A DNA stretch of 64,000 bases, taken from NCBI RefSeq assembly GCF_030704535.1, contig NC_081818.1, positions 25,335,001-25,399,000 of the forward strand. The letters run 5' to 3'. Origin of the DNA: Vitis vinifera. Lineage: Eukaryota; Streptophyta; Magnoliopsida; Vitales; Vitaceae. A program made the translations under genes and the position numbers. Position 1 is the stretch's first letter; each line of letters starts with the position of its first letter. Shown here piece after piece: positions 1 to 11,935 of the stretch. Under the pieces are notes generated by a model. The model was not told the origin of the DNA and made no database searches. It saw only the letters and a program-made list of their open reading frames with translations.

Positions 1-3000
1 TCCACCGCTTAGGGAGTGAGGATCTTTATCCAAGGAGATCCCGTTCAATCCAACCTAAAATTATTAATAAAATAATAGATGGTGTTTACATTTGTCTAAG
101 AGATATAGATCTTGAAAAGGGGAATGGAGAAAAAAATAAAAAATAAAAATAGAGATGCAATTAATATAGGACACTTTGTTTGAACTTATAAAAGCACAGG
201 TACCCAATTAATAGCTCGCTCTAGTCCCAAAGCAAGATGCTCTTTCAATTGGAAGCTGCCCCTTTGCCTAGGCCACCCAAATGTAACTTCTTCAAGCACA
301 TTGTCTGCCACAAAATACCTATCCCACAATATAAAAATTTTATATACACTGAACATTAAAAATATTAACTGAAATAAGTGAAATAAATACGATCACAATA
401 ACACAATTTTGTAGTATAATGTGAAAAGGCAGGTAAAGAAATGTCCCTGTAATGTCCTCATATCAGTTGAGTTACTTGAGACAGCTATCCGGTGTGAGGT
501 GGTTTCAGGTTTGAATACCAACTTAGCATTGTCAGTTAATTCCAGTTAGAAAGGTTCCTAATGTTGAGAAGTTAGCTCCATTGTGGGATGTGGTGTAGAT
601 AAACTGCCTTCTATGTATTTCAATCTCTCCTTGGGTGCTTATTTCAAATTTGGCTCAGTTTAGGATCTGATAGAGGAGAGGTTTCACAAAAAGGTTGGCT
701 TCTTGGAAGCACCAACATCTTTCAAAGGATCAGAGATCGACCATGTTAAGGGGCTTGCAGATTTACTTACACCCCTTGTAATATCTAAGAAAGTGCAGTT
801 GAGAGTAGAAAAGATTCAGTGGGACTTTTGTGGGGAGGTGATATTTTAGAAAAGAAACCTTTAGTAAACCGGTCAACCATTCACTTAGATAAAAGAAGAT
901 ATGGTATAGGTATTAAAGGCCTATCCTTGTTCAACAAAGCCCTTTTTGGAAAGTGGTTTTAGAAGTTTGCAGCATGTAGGGATAGATTGTGGCGACTGTT
1001 ATTTTGGGTAGGTTTGGCTTTGGCAAGCAGATGATTAGAGAGAAAAGTATGAAGTGAGCTTGTAAAAACCAATTAGATGAGGGTAGTAGGAGGTTTAAGC
1101 TAGGACCAAATTTGTAGTGGTTGATGAAAGGAAAACAACATTTTGGCATGATTCTGGTGTGGTAACTCCCCTTTGAGAGACGTGATTCAATTTTTGTTTT
1201 CCATTACCACTTCTAAGGATGCTTAGATAGCAGATGCTTGGGATAAGAGGGACAGTATGACATGTCTGAGCCCTTGCTCTCTAAGGAGTTTCCATGATTA
1301 ATAGTTGGATAATGTGCAGTCCTTTCTTAAGCAAATTCAACAGCAGTTAAGGGTAGGGATCATAAAGACAAGTTGGTTTACACAACTAAAAAGGATGTGA
1401 AGCTTTCTATTAAATCCTTTATGGCTCATTGGAGTTGGTTTCTGGAAGTTCTTTCCTAGCCAAAGAAGTGTAAGGGGCACAAGTTCCTACAAAGGTGGGA
1501 TTTTTTTTTTTAGAAAGCTACTTAGAAGAGAATTTTGACTATATACCAACTTAGAAGAGGATGGTCTCCAGCTAATTAGTGTTGTCTATGTAAGAGTGCA
1601 GAGGAATTGGCTAATCATATCTTACTTTACTATAATGTGGCTAGAAGCTAGTGACATTTTCTATTGTCACTATTTAATGTTAGCGGCTTCTCATTCAGTT
1701 GGTGAAAGGGTTGCTCTTAAGCATTGGTTTAAAAGGCCAAAGGCAAGCTTGAAGCATTTTTCCCTAAAGAAGTGAGGCATAAGCCTTGAGGAAAAAATAA
1801 AATAAAAAATTAGGAAAAATTAGTAATAATCACATAAAAATAGAATAATAAGAAAAACGTATATTTCATAATAAAAAAATTATTTTCTTGTCATCTTCAA
1901 TAATATCTAATTTAGTTTCTTTCTCTTTTCCAAAGTCCAACTTTCTCTCCTAACTCCATCAAGTAGTCTTTAACACAACCATCACTATCACTAATAAAAT
2001 GTTCCAAGAGTGACCTGATTTCTTCTTCTAACAAATAACGACTTTTTTTTTTCCTTTTTTTTTTTGGATTGGTTCTATCAAATAATGATTATATATGAAC
2101 TGAACTACTGTGGGAGTCAACAACTCCTTTATTTCTTCTTCTCAATCTTTCTTCTTTCTTTATTTTACAGAGTGGATAGAAGCTAGCCAAGCTCTTATTT
2201 TATAAGAGATTTAACTAGAGGTGGACACTATTTTGCATGGTTTTGTTTTAACTCTACTTTTAACCAAACTAAGTCAATCAGTTAGGAAAATATATCTAAC
2301 TAAACCAAACTATCCATATGGTGGTCAATTAGGGTAGGGTTGGTTAATTGGTTTGTGCTTAAAGTTTTTTAAAAAAAAATTAAATAAAATCTGTGCTTTG
2401 TAATTTATTTATTTATTTTTGTTGATTTCACTCATTTCTCCTGAGGTTTGAATTAAATACATCTAGTCACTATTAGTTTGAAATTACATCAACTATCTTC
2501 CCCATCCTTCTTATTTGTTTCTTTCACTAGCTTCCCATTTGATTCAAAATAAGGGAAGTATTTGATAAAATTTCAAACTCATGGTGGTTAAGTGTATTTA
2601 ACCCAATCCTTAGGGGAGGTGAGTGAAATTTACCTAATTTTTTTTAGAACCAGTCCAAATGTCGGGATGTCTAAATTTTTAAACCCCCTTCAAAATATTG
2701 CTTTCTTAGTAGTTTCTATTGCTATTTTAGATGATAAAATCAGGCAATATAACTTTCTAGGCCCTAAATCATAAGTTTTCTAAAATTTATTTGTTAAATT
2801 GCAAGATACATGGAATAAAAAATTAAAGGAAAAAAATTAATACACAAAAATCAAAATGCACTGAGTTAAATGACATAAAAATCCTAACATAAAATATTTT
2901 ATTAGGGAATTGGTTTGGTTCAGGTTAGTTCAGTTAGAAAAACTCCTACCCCACAACCTAGTGAAACTTAAATTAGGCAACGATCCTTGTTGAAAGAGAG

Positions 3001-6000
3001 AGAGAGAAAAAAAAAACCTTAATTCTCATTCATATTCATGACTACTTACAACTTACAATAGAGGAATATATATACAAGGCTAGGTTAAACTAACTACCAT
3101 ATATGTGACCTATATTAAGAAAGGAAAGAAATATTGTACACTATAAATACATTATATTCAACACTCCCCCTCAAGCTGGAGCATATATGTCATATGCACC
3201 AAGCTTGTTACAAATGTATTTAATCCTAGGACCTCTGAGAGATTTAGTGAAGATGTCTGCTAGTTGATCATTTGAATTAACAAAACTTGTAGCAACACAC
3301 CCTAATGCGATCTTCTCTCTAATGAAGTGATAGTCAACTTCAATATGCTTGGTCCTTTCATGAAAGACTGGATTGGATGCAATATGTAATGCGGCCTAAT
3401 TGTCATAGACTAGCTTTATCTGTTCATCTTTTCCAAATCTCAATTCCTGAAGGAGTTGCCTCAACCATATGAGTTCACATGTTGCCAAAGTCATAGCTCG
3501 ATACTCAACTTCGGCGCTTGATCTAACCACTACATCTTGTTTCTTACTCTTCAAGGATATTAAGTTACCTCTAATAAAAACACAATACCTTGAGGTGGAA
3601 CGCCTATCTGAGGGTGAACCAATCCAGTCTGCATCTGTGTAACCAACAATTTGGGTATGGCCCCTGTCTTCATACAACATACCTTGGCCTGGTGTTCCTT
3701 TAATATATCGAAGAATGCGGATCACAGCATCCTAATGGTTGTCACACTCACAGGAAATTGACTAACCACACTCACAGGAAAAGAGATGTCTGACCAAGTG
3801 ATGGTGAGGTAGTTCAGTTTGCCTACAAGTCGTCGATATCTCCCAGAATCTCTTAGAGGCTCCCCCTGTCCTGGTACAAGTTTAACATTTGGATCCATAG
3901 GAGTGTCAACAGGTTTACATTCTAACATACCTGTTTCTTCCAAGATGTCTAAGACATACTTCCTTTGTGACATAACCACACTTGAACTGGATTGAGCTAT
4001 TTCAAGTCCCAGAAAGTACTTGAGTTTGCCCAAATCTTTGGTTTGAAAGTGGTTGAAAAGGTGTTGCTTTAGTCTTTGGATACCCTCCTGATCACTACCT
4101 GTAATGACAATGTCATCCACATAAACTACCAAATAGATGCACTGGCTCGAAAAGTTATGATGATAGAAAACTGAATGATCTGCTTCACTCCGAAGCATTC
4201 CAAACTCTTGAACAACTGAACTAAAACGCCTAAACCATGCTCGAGGAGACTGTTTCAAGCCATATAGAGAGCGACATAACTTGCAGACTAAACCAGACTC
4301 CCCCTGAGCAACAAAACCAGGTGGTTGCTCCATATACACTTCCTCGAAAAGTTCACCATGAAGGAAAGCATTCTTAATATCCAACTGATAAAGAGGCCAA
4401 TGACACATAACTGTCATGGAGAGAAATAAGCGAACAGAAGCAATCTTGGTAACAGGAGAGAAGGTGTCACCATAGTCACAACCATAAATCTGAGTATAAC
4501 CTTTAGCAACCAAGCGTGCCTTAAGGCGATCAACCTGACCATCAGGACCAACTTTAACAGTGTAGACCCAACGGCATCCAATTGTAGATTTACCAGGAGG
4601 TAAAGAAACAAGATCCCATATGCCATTGGAGTGCATAGCATCCATTTCATCAACCATTGTCTATCGCCACCCAGGATGAGAAAATGCCTCACTAGTGCGC
4701 TTAGGAAGAGAAACAGAGCATAAAGTAGAGACAAAGGCAAAATAGGATGAAGATAATCGATGGTAGCTCAAAAAATTATAAATAGGATGAGGATTACGAG
4801 TAGATCGATTACCTTTCCGAAGAGCAATAGGCAAATGGTCAGTAGATGACAGGGTCGGGGTAGGAGAAATCAGTGAGACAGGAGGTGAGTCATCAGGTAC
4901 CTCAGCTGAAGATAGAGGAGGAGCAACAGCACGATGTCGACGATGATAAACCTAAAGAGGACGAGAGAGCGCATCTGAAGAGGGGGATATATAGGAAAGT
5001 GGCAATACTTTAGAAATGGGAAGAGATTCAGAGGATGAGAAGAATGAAGAGTTCTCAAAGAAGGTGACATCAGCGGAGAGAAAATAACGATGAGTATCAG
5101 GGGAATAACAACGATAGCCCTTCTGAAGTCGAGAGTATCCCAAGAAGATGCATTTCGTAGCCTTGGCGGAGAGCTTGTCCTGTCCAGGTGTGAGAGTATG
5201 AACAAAGCAAGTACAGCCAAAGACACAAGGAGGAAGGAAATAAAGAGGTTGGGTAGGAAAAATGAGGGAATGAGGGATTTGGTCATGTAATATAGATGAG
5301 GGCATACGATTAATCAAGTAACAGACTATAAGAACAGCATCTCCCCAAAAACGAAAAGGAACATGACTATGGAGAAAAATGGTACGAACTGTCTCAACAA
5401 GATGTCGATTTTTACGTTCAGCAACCCCATTTTGTTGAGGAGTATGAGCACAAGATGACTGATGGAGGATCCCATGTTGAGACATAAAAGAAGTAAAGGG
5501 TGTAGAAAAATATTTCCGAGCATTGTCACTGCGTAACACTCGAATAGAAACATTGAATTATGTTTGGATTTCAGCATAAAATTTCTGGAAAATGGAGAAT
5601 AACTCAGCTCGATTTTTCATTAAAAATAACCAAGTACGTCTTGAATAGTCATCAATGAAAGTGACAAAATACTGAAATCCTAAAGTAGACGCGGTCCGAC
5701 ACGAACCCCAAACATCAGTGTGGACAAGTTCAAAAGGAGACTTTGCCCGATTATTCAAACGCTTTGGGAACGAGACACGAGTATGTTTCCCAAGCTGACA
5801 CGACTCACACGCAAGCGACGACAAAGTGGAAAAACGAGGGACCATCTTCTGGAACTTGGAGAGACTAGGGTGACCCAAACGACTGTGAATGAGAAGAGGA
5901 GCATCGGTGGAAATGCAAGCTACAGGAGATGAAGGTGATGTGAGGTAATAGAGGCCTTGAGACTCACGCCCTATGCCAATGGTCTTCCCCGTACTCCAAT

Positions 6001-7959
6001 CCTGCAAGATCACAGATTTATCAGAAAAAGTGATAGAATAGTTAAAAGTGCGAGTTATTTTGCTGATGGAAATAAGATGAAAAGGACACTCAGGGGCATA
6101 AAGGACAGAATGGAGAAGTAGGGAAGGGAGAGGATGAGCCAAACCAATACCTTTAGCCATAGTTTGGGAACCATTAGCTAAAGTAACAGTAGGTAAGATA
6201 GAGGTAGTAGTAATAGAGGAGAAAAGGTGTTTATTACCAGAGATATGATCAGATGCTCCAGAATCTAGAATCCACGGGCCAAGAGAAGGAGATTGAGTAA
6301 AGCAGACAGAGACATTACCGGTCTGGGCAACAGAAGCAACAGAAGCTAATGTGGCTGCCTGATATCAAAGATAGGCATCATAATCACTACCAGTTAGGTT
6401 GATACTCTGAGATGTGGAGCTCGCAGCAGAGTTAGGTCGAGATAGCAAAGGATTAGATGACTGAGCAATGTGGGCAGTGCGAGGAGGCCGTCCATGTAAC
6501 TGATAGCAACGATCTCGAGTATGACCAAGCTTATTACAATAGGTGCACTGAGGACGTTGTCCTCGACCCCGATTGCCACTACGTCCTCCTCGAGAGTTAG
6601 TCTGAGAGGCTAACATAGATGAATCTGAAAGACCATCAATCGACAAAGTCTGAGTAGAGGAGAGGCATAAGAGATGAGCGAACACATCATCCAATGATGG
6701 TACTGATGGACTAATAAGAATCTGATCTCGGACAGACTCAAGATCTGGACGGAGGCCAATGAGGGTTAACACCATAAAGAACTTGTCAGTCTGTATTTGT
6801 TGAGCTTCAGCACCATTAGTGAAGGGCATTAAAGTTAAGAACTCCTCCTTAAGAGACGCAATCCGACCAATATAAGTAAACAGATCCATGTCCTACTGTC
6901 TCACATGAACAATATTAGAAACCACCTTATAAAATCGTTGAATATCATTCGTGTATAATCCTTTAGCCTGAGTCCAAAATTTAAAGCAGATTTTGTAGGT
7001 ACAAAGATGATGGAAAATTTTGGGATCAACAGATTGCCATAATACACTGCATAATTGTGCATCGATCTTCTTCCATTGCACTTTGTCAACATCAGGTATA
7101 GCATCCTCAGGTGTAACAAGATGATCCTCATAACCTTGTCCCATAAACCAGAGTTCCACGAACGCTGACCAGGAGAGATAATTCTCACTACCAATCAATT
7201 TTTCCGATGTGATAGTAGGAGATCAAGAGATGACGGATGTAAAAATGGGATTTTTAGTCGCCATATCCACTTCACCTGAGATTGAATCACGTTTGGATCG
7301 AAGAGAGCCCTAAAAGGAGGTCGGATCACAACTGTGAAAGAAGAACCTGGTATGTCGGGACCCAAACAAAGGAGAAAAGTGACTAGGGATGAAGAAGAGG
7401 CCTTCCCAAGGCACACACAGGTCTCGGCCAAGGAAGGAAGCTGCCGTCGGAGGCCGAAGGAGGCTGAAAGAAGACTCGCGGAGGCTAAAATGCCAAAAAA
7501 ATGGAGAATTAGGGTTCGGAGAGGATTGACGAAGGTTTAGAAGTGCAAGACAGTGCGAACGAGCCTGCTGGAAGAAGCTCGGCACCAGAAAGTGGGCCAC
7601 ACGCCCTCACACGTCAGCACGTGGGATTCAGGCCACCGGAGAAAAGTGGCGCGTGGGAGGCGCGTGGGTGGGTGTGTTGGCTCCGGTGCTTTGAGAAAGT
7701 TGCAGATCTCCTTTTTGCGCTCCTGATGATGTGGTCGGTGTCGGAAAAAGTCCCCGGAAAAAGTCGCCGAAAAATATCGTCGGAAAAATGTTAACGGTGA
7801 TGAGGGTTTTCTAACCACGATACGGCTGACCGGAAAGCTTTGGGAGATGGAAAAGGTGACCGGAATGAAACACGGTCACTAGACGGATTCCTGGAATTAA
7901 TTACACGGGTAAACCAGAAAGAATAAAGTTTTTTCCCTTGACTCTCATACCATGTTGAA

Positions 7960-7990
<31 letters not shown>

Positions 7991-10900
7991 ACCTTAATTC
8001 TCATTTATATTCATGACTACTTACAACTTACAATAGAGGAATATACATACAAGGCTAGGTTAAACTAACTACCATATATGTGACCTATATTAAGAAAGGA
8101 AAGAAATATTGTACACTATAAATACATTATATTCAACAATCCTAATTGAACCAAACCAAATAAGGGCTCAACTCAAATGAACTCATGAGGGTCGGTTTAG
8201 GTTGGTCAATTTTTTCACCAAAAAAAAAATGACTGCCCCTAGGGTTAACCCAAGAACTGAGCCCAAGACCTAAGACTTATAAAACATATGTGAAAAATGC
8301 ATAGAAGCTCAAAATCCTTTAGAACCCCTTGAACATTTAAGAAGATATATACCAAAAGCCCACAATGGACTAAAATGCATTAAAACCCATTAAATATTCA
8401 AGGCATAAGCCTCAATTATCTCAAGGTAGTAGGCCTCACCCTATACTGTGGCTACAGCCCTAAGGCTAATTCACAGTATCTTGCCTTGAGGCAAACCTTG
8501 GGACCTAAGCCTCAAAATAACCTTTTAAAAAATTGTTACTAAGTTGGCATAGAAGCTTTGTGGAAAGAACAAAAAAAAAAGTGCAAAACTGAAGGATAGT
8601 TTCATTGAGCCATTGATTCAAGGAACTTGGGACTTCTTTATGAGAAATCTTTTCCCTCGGTCTAAACTTTGCTTAGAAACAAGAGCCTTGTCTTTAATAG
8701 ATTTATTGGTTGTTTAGAGACTTCTTAATGTGGCTTTGTTTCTTTTTTGTTGTTGCCATTTGGCACCTTTTTTATGCTTCCTGTGTTTTTAGTGTTTGTA
8801 CCCTTTTTTCTGTTAGTGCTTTTAATAACATATTCTTCTTTGACCTATTTGAAAAGGTGAAATGTACCTATAAAGAAGATGCAAAACTAAACTGCTAAAA
8901 CAACAAAGTAGAAACAGAGACAAGATTCCTTCTAGATTTCAAAAGGAATTAACAGAAGAGAACACTGCCATAAAAATTAACAGTCTAAAGTCCAACTAGC
9001 ATTAAAAGAAAATCAAGATGAGTGGATAGCAAACAAAATGGATGAGAGGCAATGCAAGAAAAGATCAAATAAAAAATAAGCTCATTCATAAGACAGCTGA
9101 ATTAGCATCAGTTGAGGACAAGATGAGGAAATGTTGTCTATGATGGTTGAGCCATGTGCATCAAAGAGCTTCAAGTGCAGCATTACAGAAGATTGATTTG
9201 ATTCAAGTCAGAAGGGCTAAAAGGTGAAGAGATAGGACAGGAAAGATGTTGGTGGGAATAGTGAGGAACAATATGATCACAAAGGATTTAATGGAGGATA
9301 TGGCTCCACATAGAGCTGAATGGCAAAAAAGGAATCATGTAGACCACTCATATTGTTGGGACTAGGGCTTTGCTAAGTTGATTAACAAATATACATTCCA
9401 AAAACTATATACAAATGCAATTCCTCCTGAGTAACTAACAGAAAAAAACAACCTTTGTCTCAAATATATATTCAATACCTCTCAGGAAACTGAAAGAGAA
9501 TACCAACTCTTTCTGAAGGCAATGGTTCAGAAGTCTGAGTCAGCTTGCCATCATCTCCATACTTTTGAACAAAAATGGAACCTGATGTTGGTTTGTTTAT
9601 CCCTGCGAGAAGCTGTATAGGAGGAGGAAAAAAGAAAAGGAAAATGGATAAAGTAAATCAAAAGATAGAAATTTCTATGAAATAAAACTCAAATGGAGAA
9701 GTAGACCTGCAACAGAGTAGTTTTTCCACTTCCACTGCGTCCAAAGATCAAACCAAAACTGCAGCAATGAACACCAGCAAGTAACACTATGAGGAGATTG
9801 CTCATCTACAAAGTGAGTACAAGCTACCCATCAAGTAGAACTTGAAGAGAGATTTTTGCCACCACGATTGTACAGATGGTGAATCCAAGTGGGAGAGAGG
9901 GTGTCCCAACATTTTATGCACCTAAACTCATAGATTTTCTGAACAATAATATATCCAGTTGGATGACAGACCATCATATCTATCTCATTGTTTTGATGGT
10001 AAAAAAGAACACAGGAGATGTGGTTGAAAAGGGGAAAAAGTCGATAAATCCAATCGCAAGGATAATCTGTTGGGAACGGTTCCTTGCCAAGGGTAACTCC
10101 TCAACTGGACCAATTGGATGGAAAATCCCAAATTCATACCAACACATTATGGATGCTCAAGAAAACCATATTCATTTCCAACAAAATCAAAGGGCAAGAT
10201 GAGTACCTTTTCTCTGGAAGGGAAAAATTAACATCATTCAAAAGGTCGAACTCTGTCCCTTGGGGTCGATAGCTAACACCCCTAACCTAAAAGCAAACAA
10301 CTGTATTGTTTTAGAATCTTCCAACCGCATTTCATTAGAACACACCAAAAGAAAAACCTTAGAATTGAGACAATAAACACCCTATCTTTCATTATCTTCT
10401 ACTACCATTGCATCAAAATACACCAGAGGACCTTTGACAGCACTCTAAATCAAATCATTAAGGGACTTAGAGCCTGTTTGGCTAAAAGCACTTTTAGAAA
10501 AAAAAAAATCAGGTGTTTGGAAAAATTTAGAAAACACTTCTAAAAGTTGGAAAATCACTTGTAATTCTTCTAAAAACACTATCAAAGAAAACATTTTCAC
10601 TGAAAGCACTTTGAATAGCAATACTGTCAAACACACTCTTAAATTAGATCAAATGATCAATTTGCATATGAAACTTAGGCTAAATTCAGAAACGAATTTT
10701 ATTTCATAGTTAAGACTTTCCTTTTTGTTTTGTGGGTATTTGCAATCAATTGAATTCTGAATTCAAGTGCAGAACATTAGGCATATAAATCAACCAAACT
10801 TTAAATTCGGAATGAACCCTAATGCTTTTGATAATTTGAAACAATTTCTCGGAGTACACCACCATTGTCGATCAGTGGAATGAAATGAAACTTACTTCGA

Positions 10901-11170
10901 TACAAGAGTATTCGCAGCTGATTCTAAGATTTCGAATTCTCCAGAACTTTGACCTGCGAATAGAAATGAATTTTGGGAAATTAAAATTATAAAAAAAAAA
11001 AAAAAAAAAAAAGAGTTCGGTGATGGACAAAATTGAATAAAAGAAAGTGCTTGCCTGCATGGTCTGGTTAAGATTGCAGGTGGAGAATGGAAGAAGAGTG
11101 AATGTCCAAAATACGAAGCGGATGAGACTGCCGTTGGAGGAGGCTGTGCTTTACATACATAATTCGTCAT
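1..11170 (-). CDS. ABCI11: ABCI11/NAP14-like chloroplast ABC transporter ATPase (5' seven exons; 3' end outside window)
   Basis: Soluble ABC ATPase of the plant ABCI11 (NAP14) type. Known family role: a chloroplast ATPase linked to transition-metal homeostasis and to an ECF-like envelope transporter. I assembled seven exons by eye: 11055-11170, 10896-10953, 10207-10286, 9707-9758, 9479-9612, 204-318 and 1-54. All join in phase, giving 203 codons. Exon 1 starts at the first in-frame ATG and encodes a Ser/Pro-rich, acid-poor leader that looks like a transit peptide. Exon 3 carries VSYRPQGTE and NFSLPEK, exon 4 the Walker A motif GRSGSGKTT, exon 5 the Q-loop region LFQFPE, exon 6 the stretch from [18 protein letters not shown], and exon 7 ends on the ABC signature LSGG at the window edge. 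Walker B and the H-loop must lie to the left. Intron 5 (319-9478) is swollen by transposons. Intron 1 has a GC rather than GT donor. Confidence 0.9.
660..1720 (+). mobile_element. Degenerate LINE fragment (RT C-terminus and zinc-binding RVT region)
   Basis: Conceptual translation in shifting plus-strand frames gives pieces typical of plant LINE ORF2. Around 915-960 there is [10 protein letters not shown], the conserved segment downstream of the RT domain. Around 1530-1640 there is LRRGWSP followed by [13 protein letters not shown], the cysteine/histidine motif of the zf-RVT domain. Several stops and frameshifts break the reading frame, so it is a dead remnant. It lies antisense inside intron 5 of the ABCI11-like gene. 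Confidence 0.65.
2988..3163 (-). repeat. 3' LTR of the copia element
   Basis: 176 bp. It matches the other LTR except for two substitutions (in cattCatattc and aatataTatac) and a shorter GA/A tract. It is preceded on the minus strand by the polypurine tract. Position 2987 ends the ATCCT target duplication. Confidence 0.95.
3171..7264 (-). pseudogene. Copia gag-pol polyprotein with seven stops and one frameshift
   Basis: A single reading frame starts at ATG 7264-7262. It encodes gag with the CCHC knuckle [14 protein letters not shown] (near 6530), the protease motif DSGASDH (near 6255), the GAG-pre-integrase motif CESCQLGKH and an integrase core ([15 protein letters not shown]) at 5558-6160. 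The integrase continuation is at 4952-5539 and reverse transcriptase with YVDDIVITG at 3722-4657. In-frame stops lie at 7223, 6893, 6365, 5558, 4952, 4661 and 3396. A frameshift near 3722-3740 separates RT from RNase H ([13 protein letters not shown]; near 3500 SSAEVEYRA). The natural end is the TGA at 3171-3173, just before the polypurine tract. It cannot be translated as one protein, so any movement must depend on helper proteins. Confidence 0.93.
7265..7952 (-). other. Copia 5' leader between LTR and gag
   Basis: About 690 bp between the primer binding site and the gag ATG. It is relatively GC-rich. Short overlapping ORFs on both strands show no retroelement domain, and I treat them as chance. 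Confidence 0.6.
7953..8138 (-). repeat. 5' LTR of the copia element
   Basis: 186 bp, with TGTTGA/TCAACA inverted ends and a (GA)n stretch longer than in the partner LTR. On the minus strand it is immediately followed by the tRNA-Met-like primer binding site. Confidence 0.95.
9090..9380 (+). mobile_element. LINE 3' coding remnant
   Basis: The plus-strand translation contains VEDKMRKCC, then [21 protein letters not shown] and a terminal [11 protein letters not shown]. This is the well-known C-terminal tail of plant LINE reverse transcriptases (DKMRE..WFGHV / DMA.DRA.W). At least two in-frame stops make it non-functional. It sits antisense in intron 5 of the ABCI11-like gene, just downstream of exon 5. 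Confidence 0.7.
10470..10640. mobile_element. hAT-like MITE in ABCI11 intron 2
   Basis: About 170 bp. The left end agcctgtttggctaaaagca and the right end (reverse complement agagtgtgtttgacagtat) are imperfect inverted repeats of the common plant type with a TGTTTGG core. The interior repeats aaagcactttt-like motifs in both orientations. I see no clear 8-bp target duplication. Confidence 0.45.
10954..11054 (-). other. ABCI11 intron 1 with GC-AG boundaries
   Basis: The donor reads CAG|GCAAGC and the acceptor ttctattcgcag|G. No GT donor nearby gives a phase-2 join. Using the GC donor gives a continuous frame [14 protein letters not shown]. The intron is 101 bp and contains a run of more than 20 T on the sense strand. 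Confidence 0.65.
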
Positions 11171-11935
11171 TTCTTCAACCGGAGCTGCAGTTTTGAGATT
11201 TGACCACCAATACTTCGGCTGCGGCACTTGTGTTCAGCCTTCGGGGGCGGAGCCCCGCATCCCCCTGAAATTTTAAGTTTACTTAATTAAGAATTTGAAG
11301 TAAATAAATATATATATAATTCCCTAAAAAAAACTTTTTCCCACAAAAATTAAATAGAATAAACAGGAAAATAAATAAGAAAAAAGAAAAAAAAATAGTT
11401 TATCATGAATAATAATCTTTTGAGATGTTTAAACATTTGAAATTTAATATTGAATTAAATTATTGTAGTCTATATTATAGTATTTGCGTCTGTTTATTTT
11501 TCTGATTTAAGTCTTAGACGAGTAAAGAAATAAGTGTTTCGAACAGTTATGTTAAGAGCAATCAAGAATATAAACGTCTGACTTTAAGTATAAAAACCAT
11601 TATTAACAAGACTAGTTATTAACATTTAAAATGATAAAGAAGTCAAGGGATATACTCGAAAAAAGTTCCCTAAAAAGTTATAGTATCTTTTAAAAAAAAA
11701 AAAAAAACTAAGCTTTAGAGAATATGCCCAAAAAAAACCATAATATCATTGACCATGTACCAATATAGATGATTTTTGAATAAAATATTTTATTACGTTA
11801 AATAAATTTATATTAATGTTGACTTTAAAATTTATCCCAGTTTTAATTTTATATTAATTTTTTATCCAATTTTATTCTAAAATTTCAAAGCCCATTACCT
11901 TTCACTAACATCTTTTAATTCTTAATTTATATTAT
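11171..11935. other. Upstream region of the ABCI11-like gene; no gene seen
   Basis: Probably holds the minus-strand promoter and 5' leader. A short GC-rich patch (gggggcggagccccgc, near 11240) precedes the coding start, then AT-rich DNA follows. I recognise no coding region or certain TATA box. Confidence 0.4.

Larger units (their letters stand above)
2988..8138 (-). mobile_element. Full-length Ty1/copia LTR retrotransposon
   Basis: Two near-identical LTRs (2988-3163 and 7953-8138) start TGTTGA and end TCAACA. They are flanked by a perfect 5-bp target duplication ATCCT (2983-2987 and 8139-8143). On the minus strand the primer binding site TGGTATGAGAGT (7941-7952) abuts the 5' LTR and resembles the 3' end of initiator tRNA-Met. 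A purine tract (cttgagggggag, 3164-3175) abuts the 3' LTR. The domain order gag, protease, integrase, reverse transcriptase, RNase H defines copia. The LTRs differ by two C/T substitutions plus GA-repeat length, so the insertion looks young. Confidence 0.97.
2215..8246. mobile_element. Apparent TIR (MITE-like) element split by the copia insertion
   Basis: The left flank of the copia element contains TAGAGGTGGACACTATTTT near 2215, and the right flank ends in AAATGACTGCCCCTAGGG near 8228-8246, roughly its reverse complement. Possible TTAAC direct repeats lie outside both ends. Both flanks share motifs such as ttggtttggttcaggt. Without the copia element it would be about 0.9 kb. The match is imperfect, so the boundaries are tentative. 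Confidence 0.35.
319..9478 (-). other. Giant intron 5 of the ABCI11-like gene, filled with transposons
   Basis: The intron runs from the GT donor after the FPE-AG exon end to the AG before the YFVADN exon. It is 9160 bp, while the other introns of this gene in the window are about 94-608 bp. It contains LINE fragments on the opposite strand, an apparent TIR element, and a full-length copia element in the same orientation as the gene. The exon phase across it (AG|G, arginine) is intact, so the split gene can still be spliced in principle. Confidence 0.8.

Noticed and set aside
7310..7818. ORFs on both strands in the copia 5' leader
   Set aside because: They lie between primer binding site and gag, overlap each other antisense, and show no retroelement motif.
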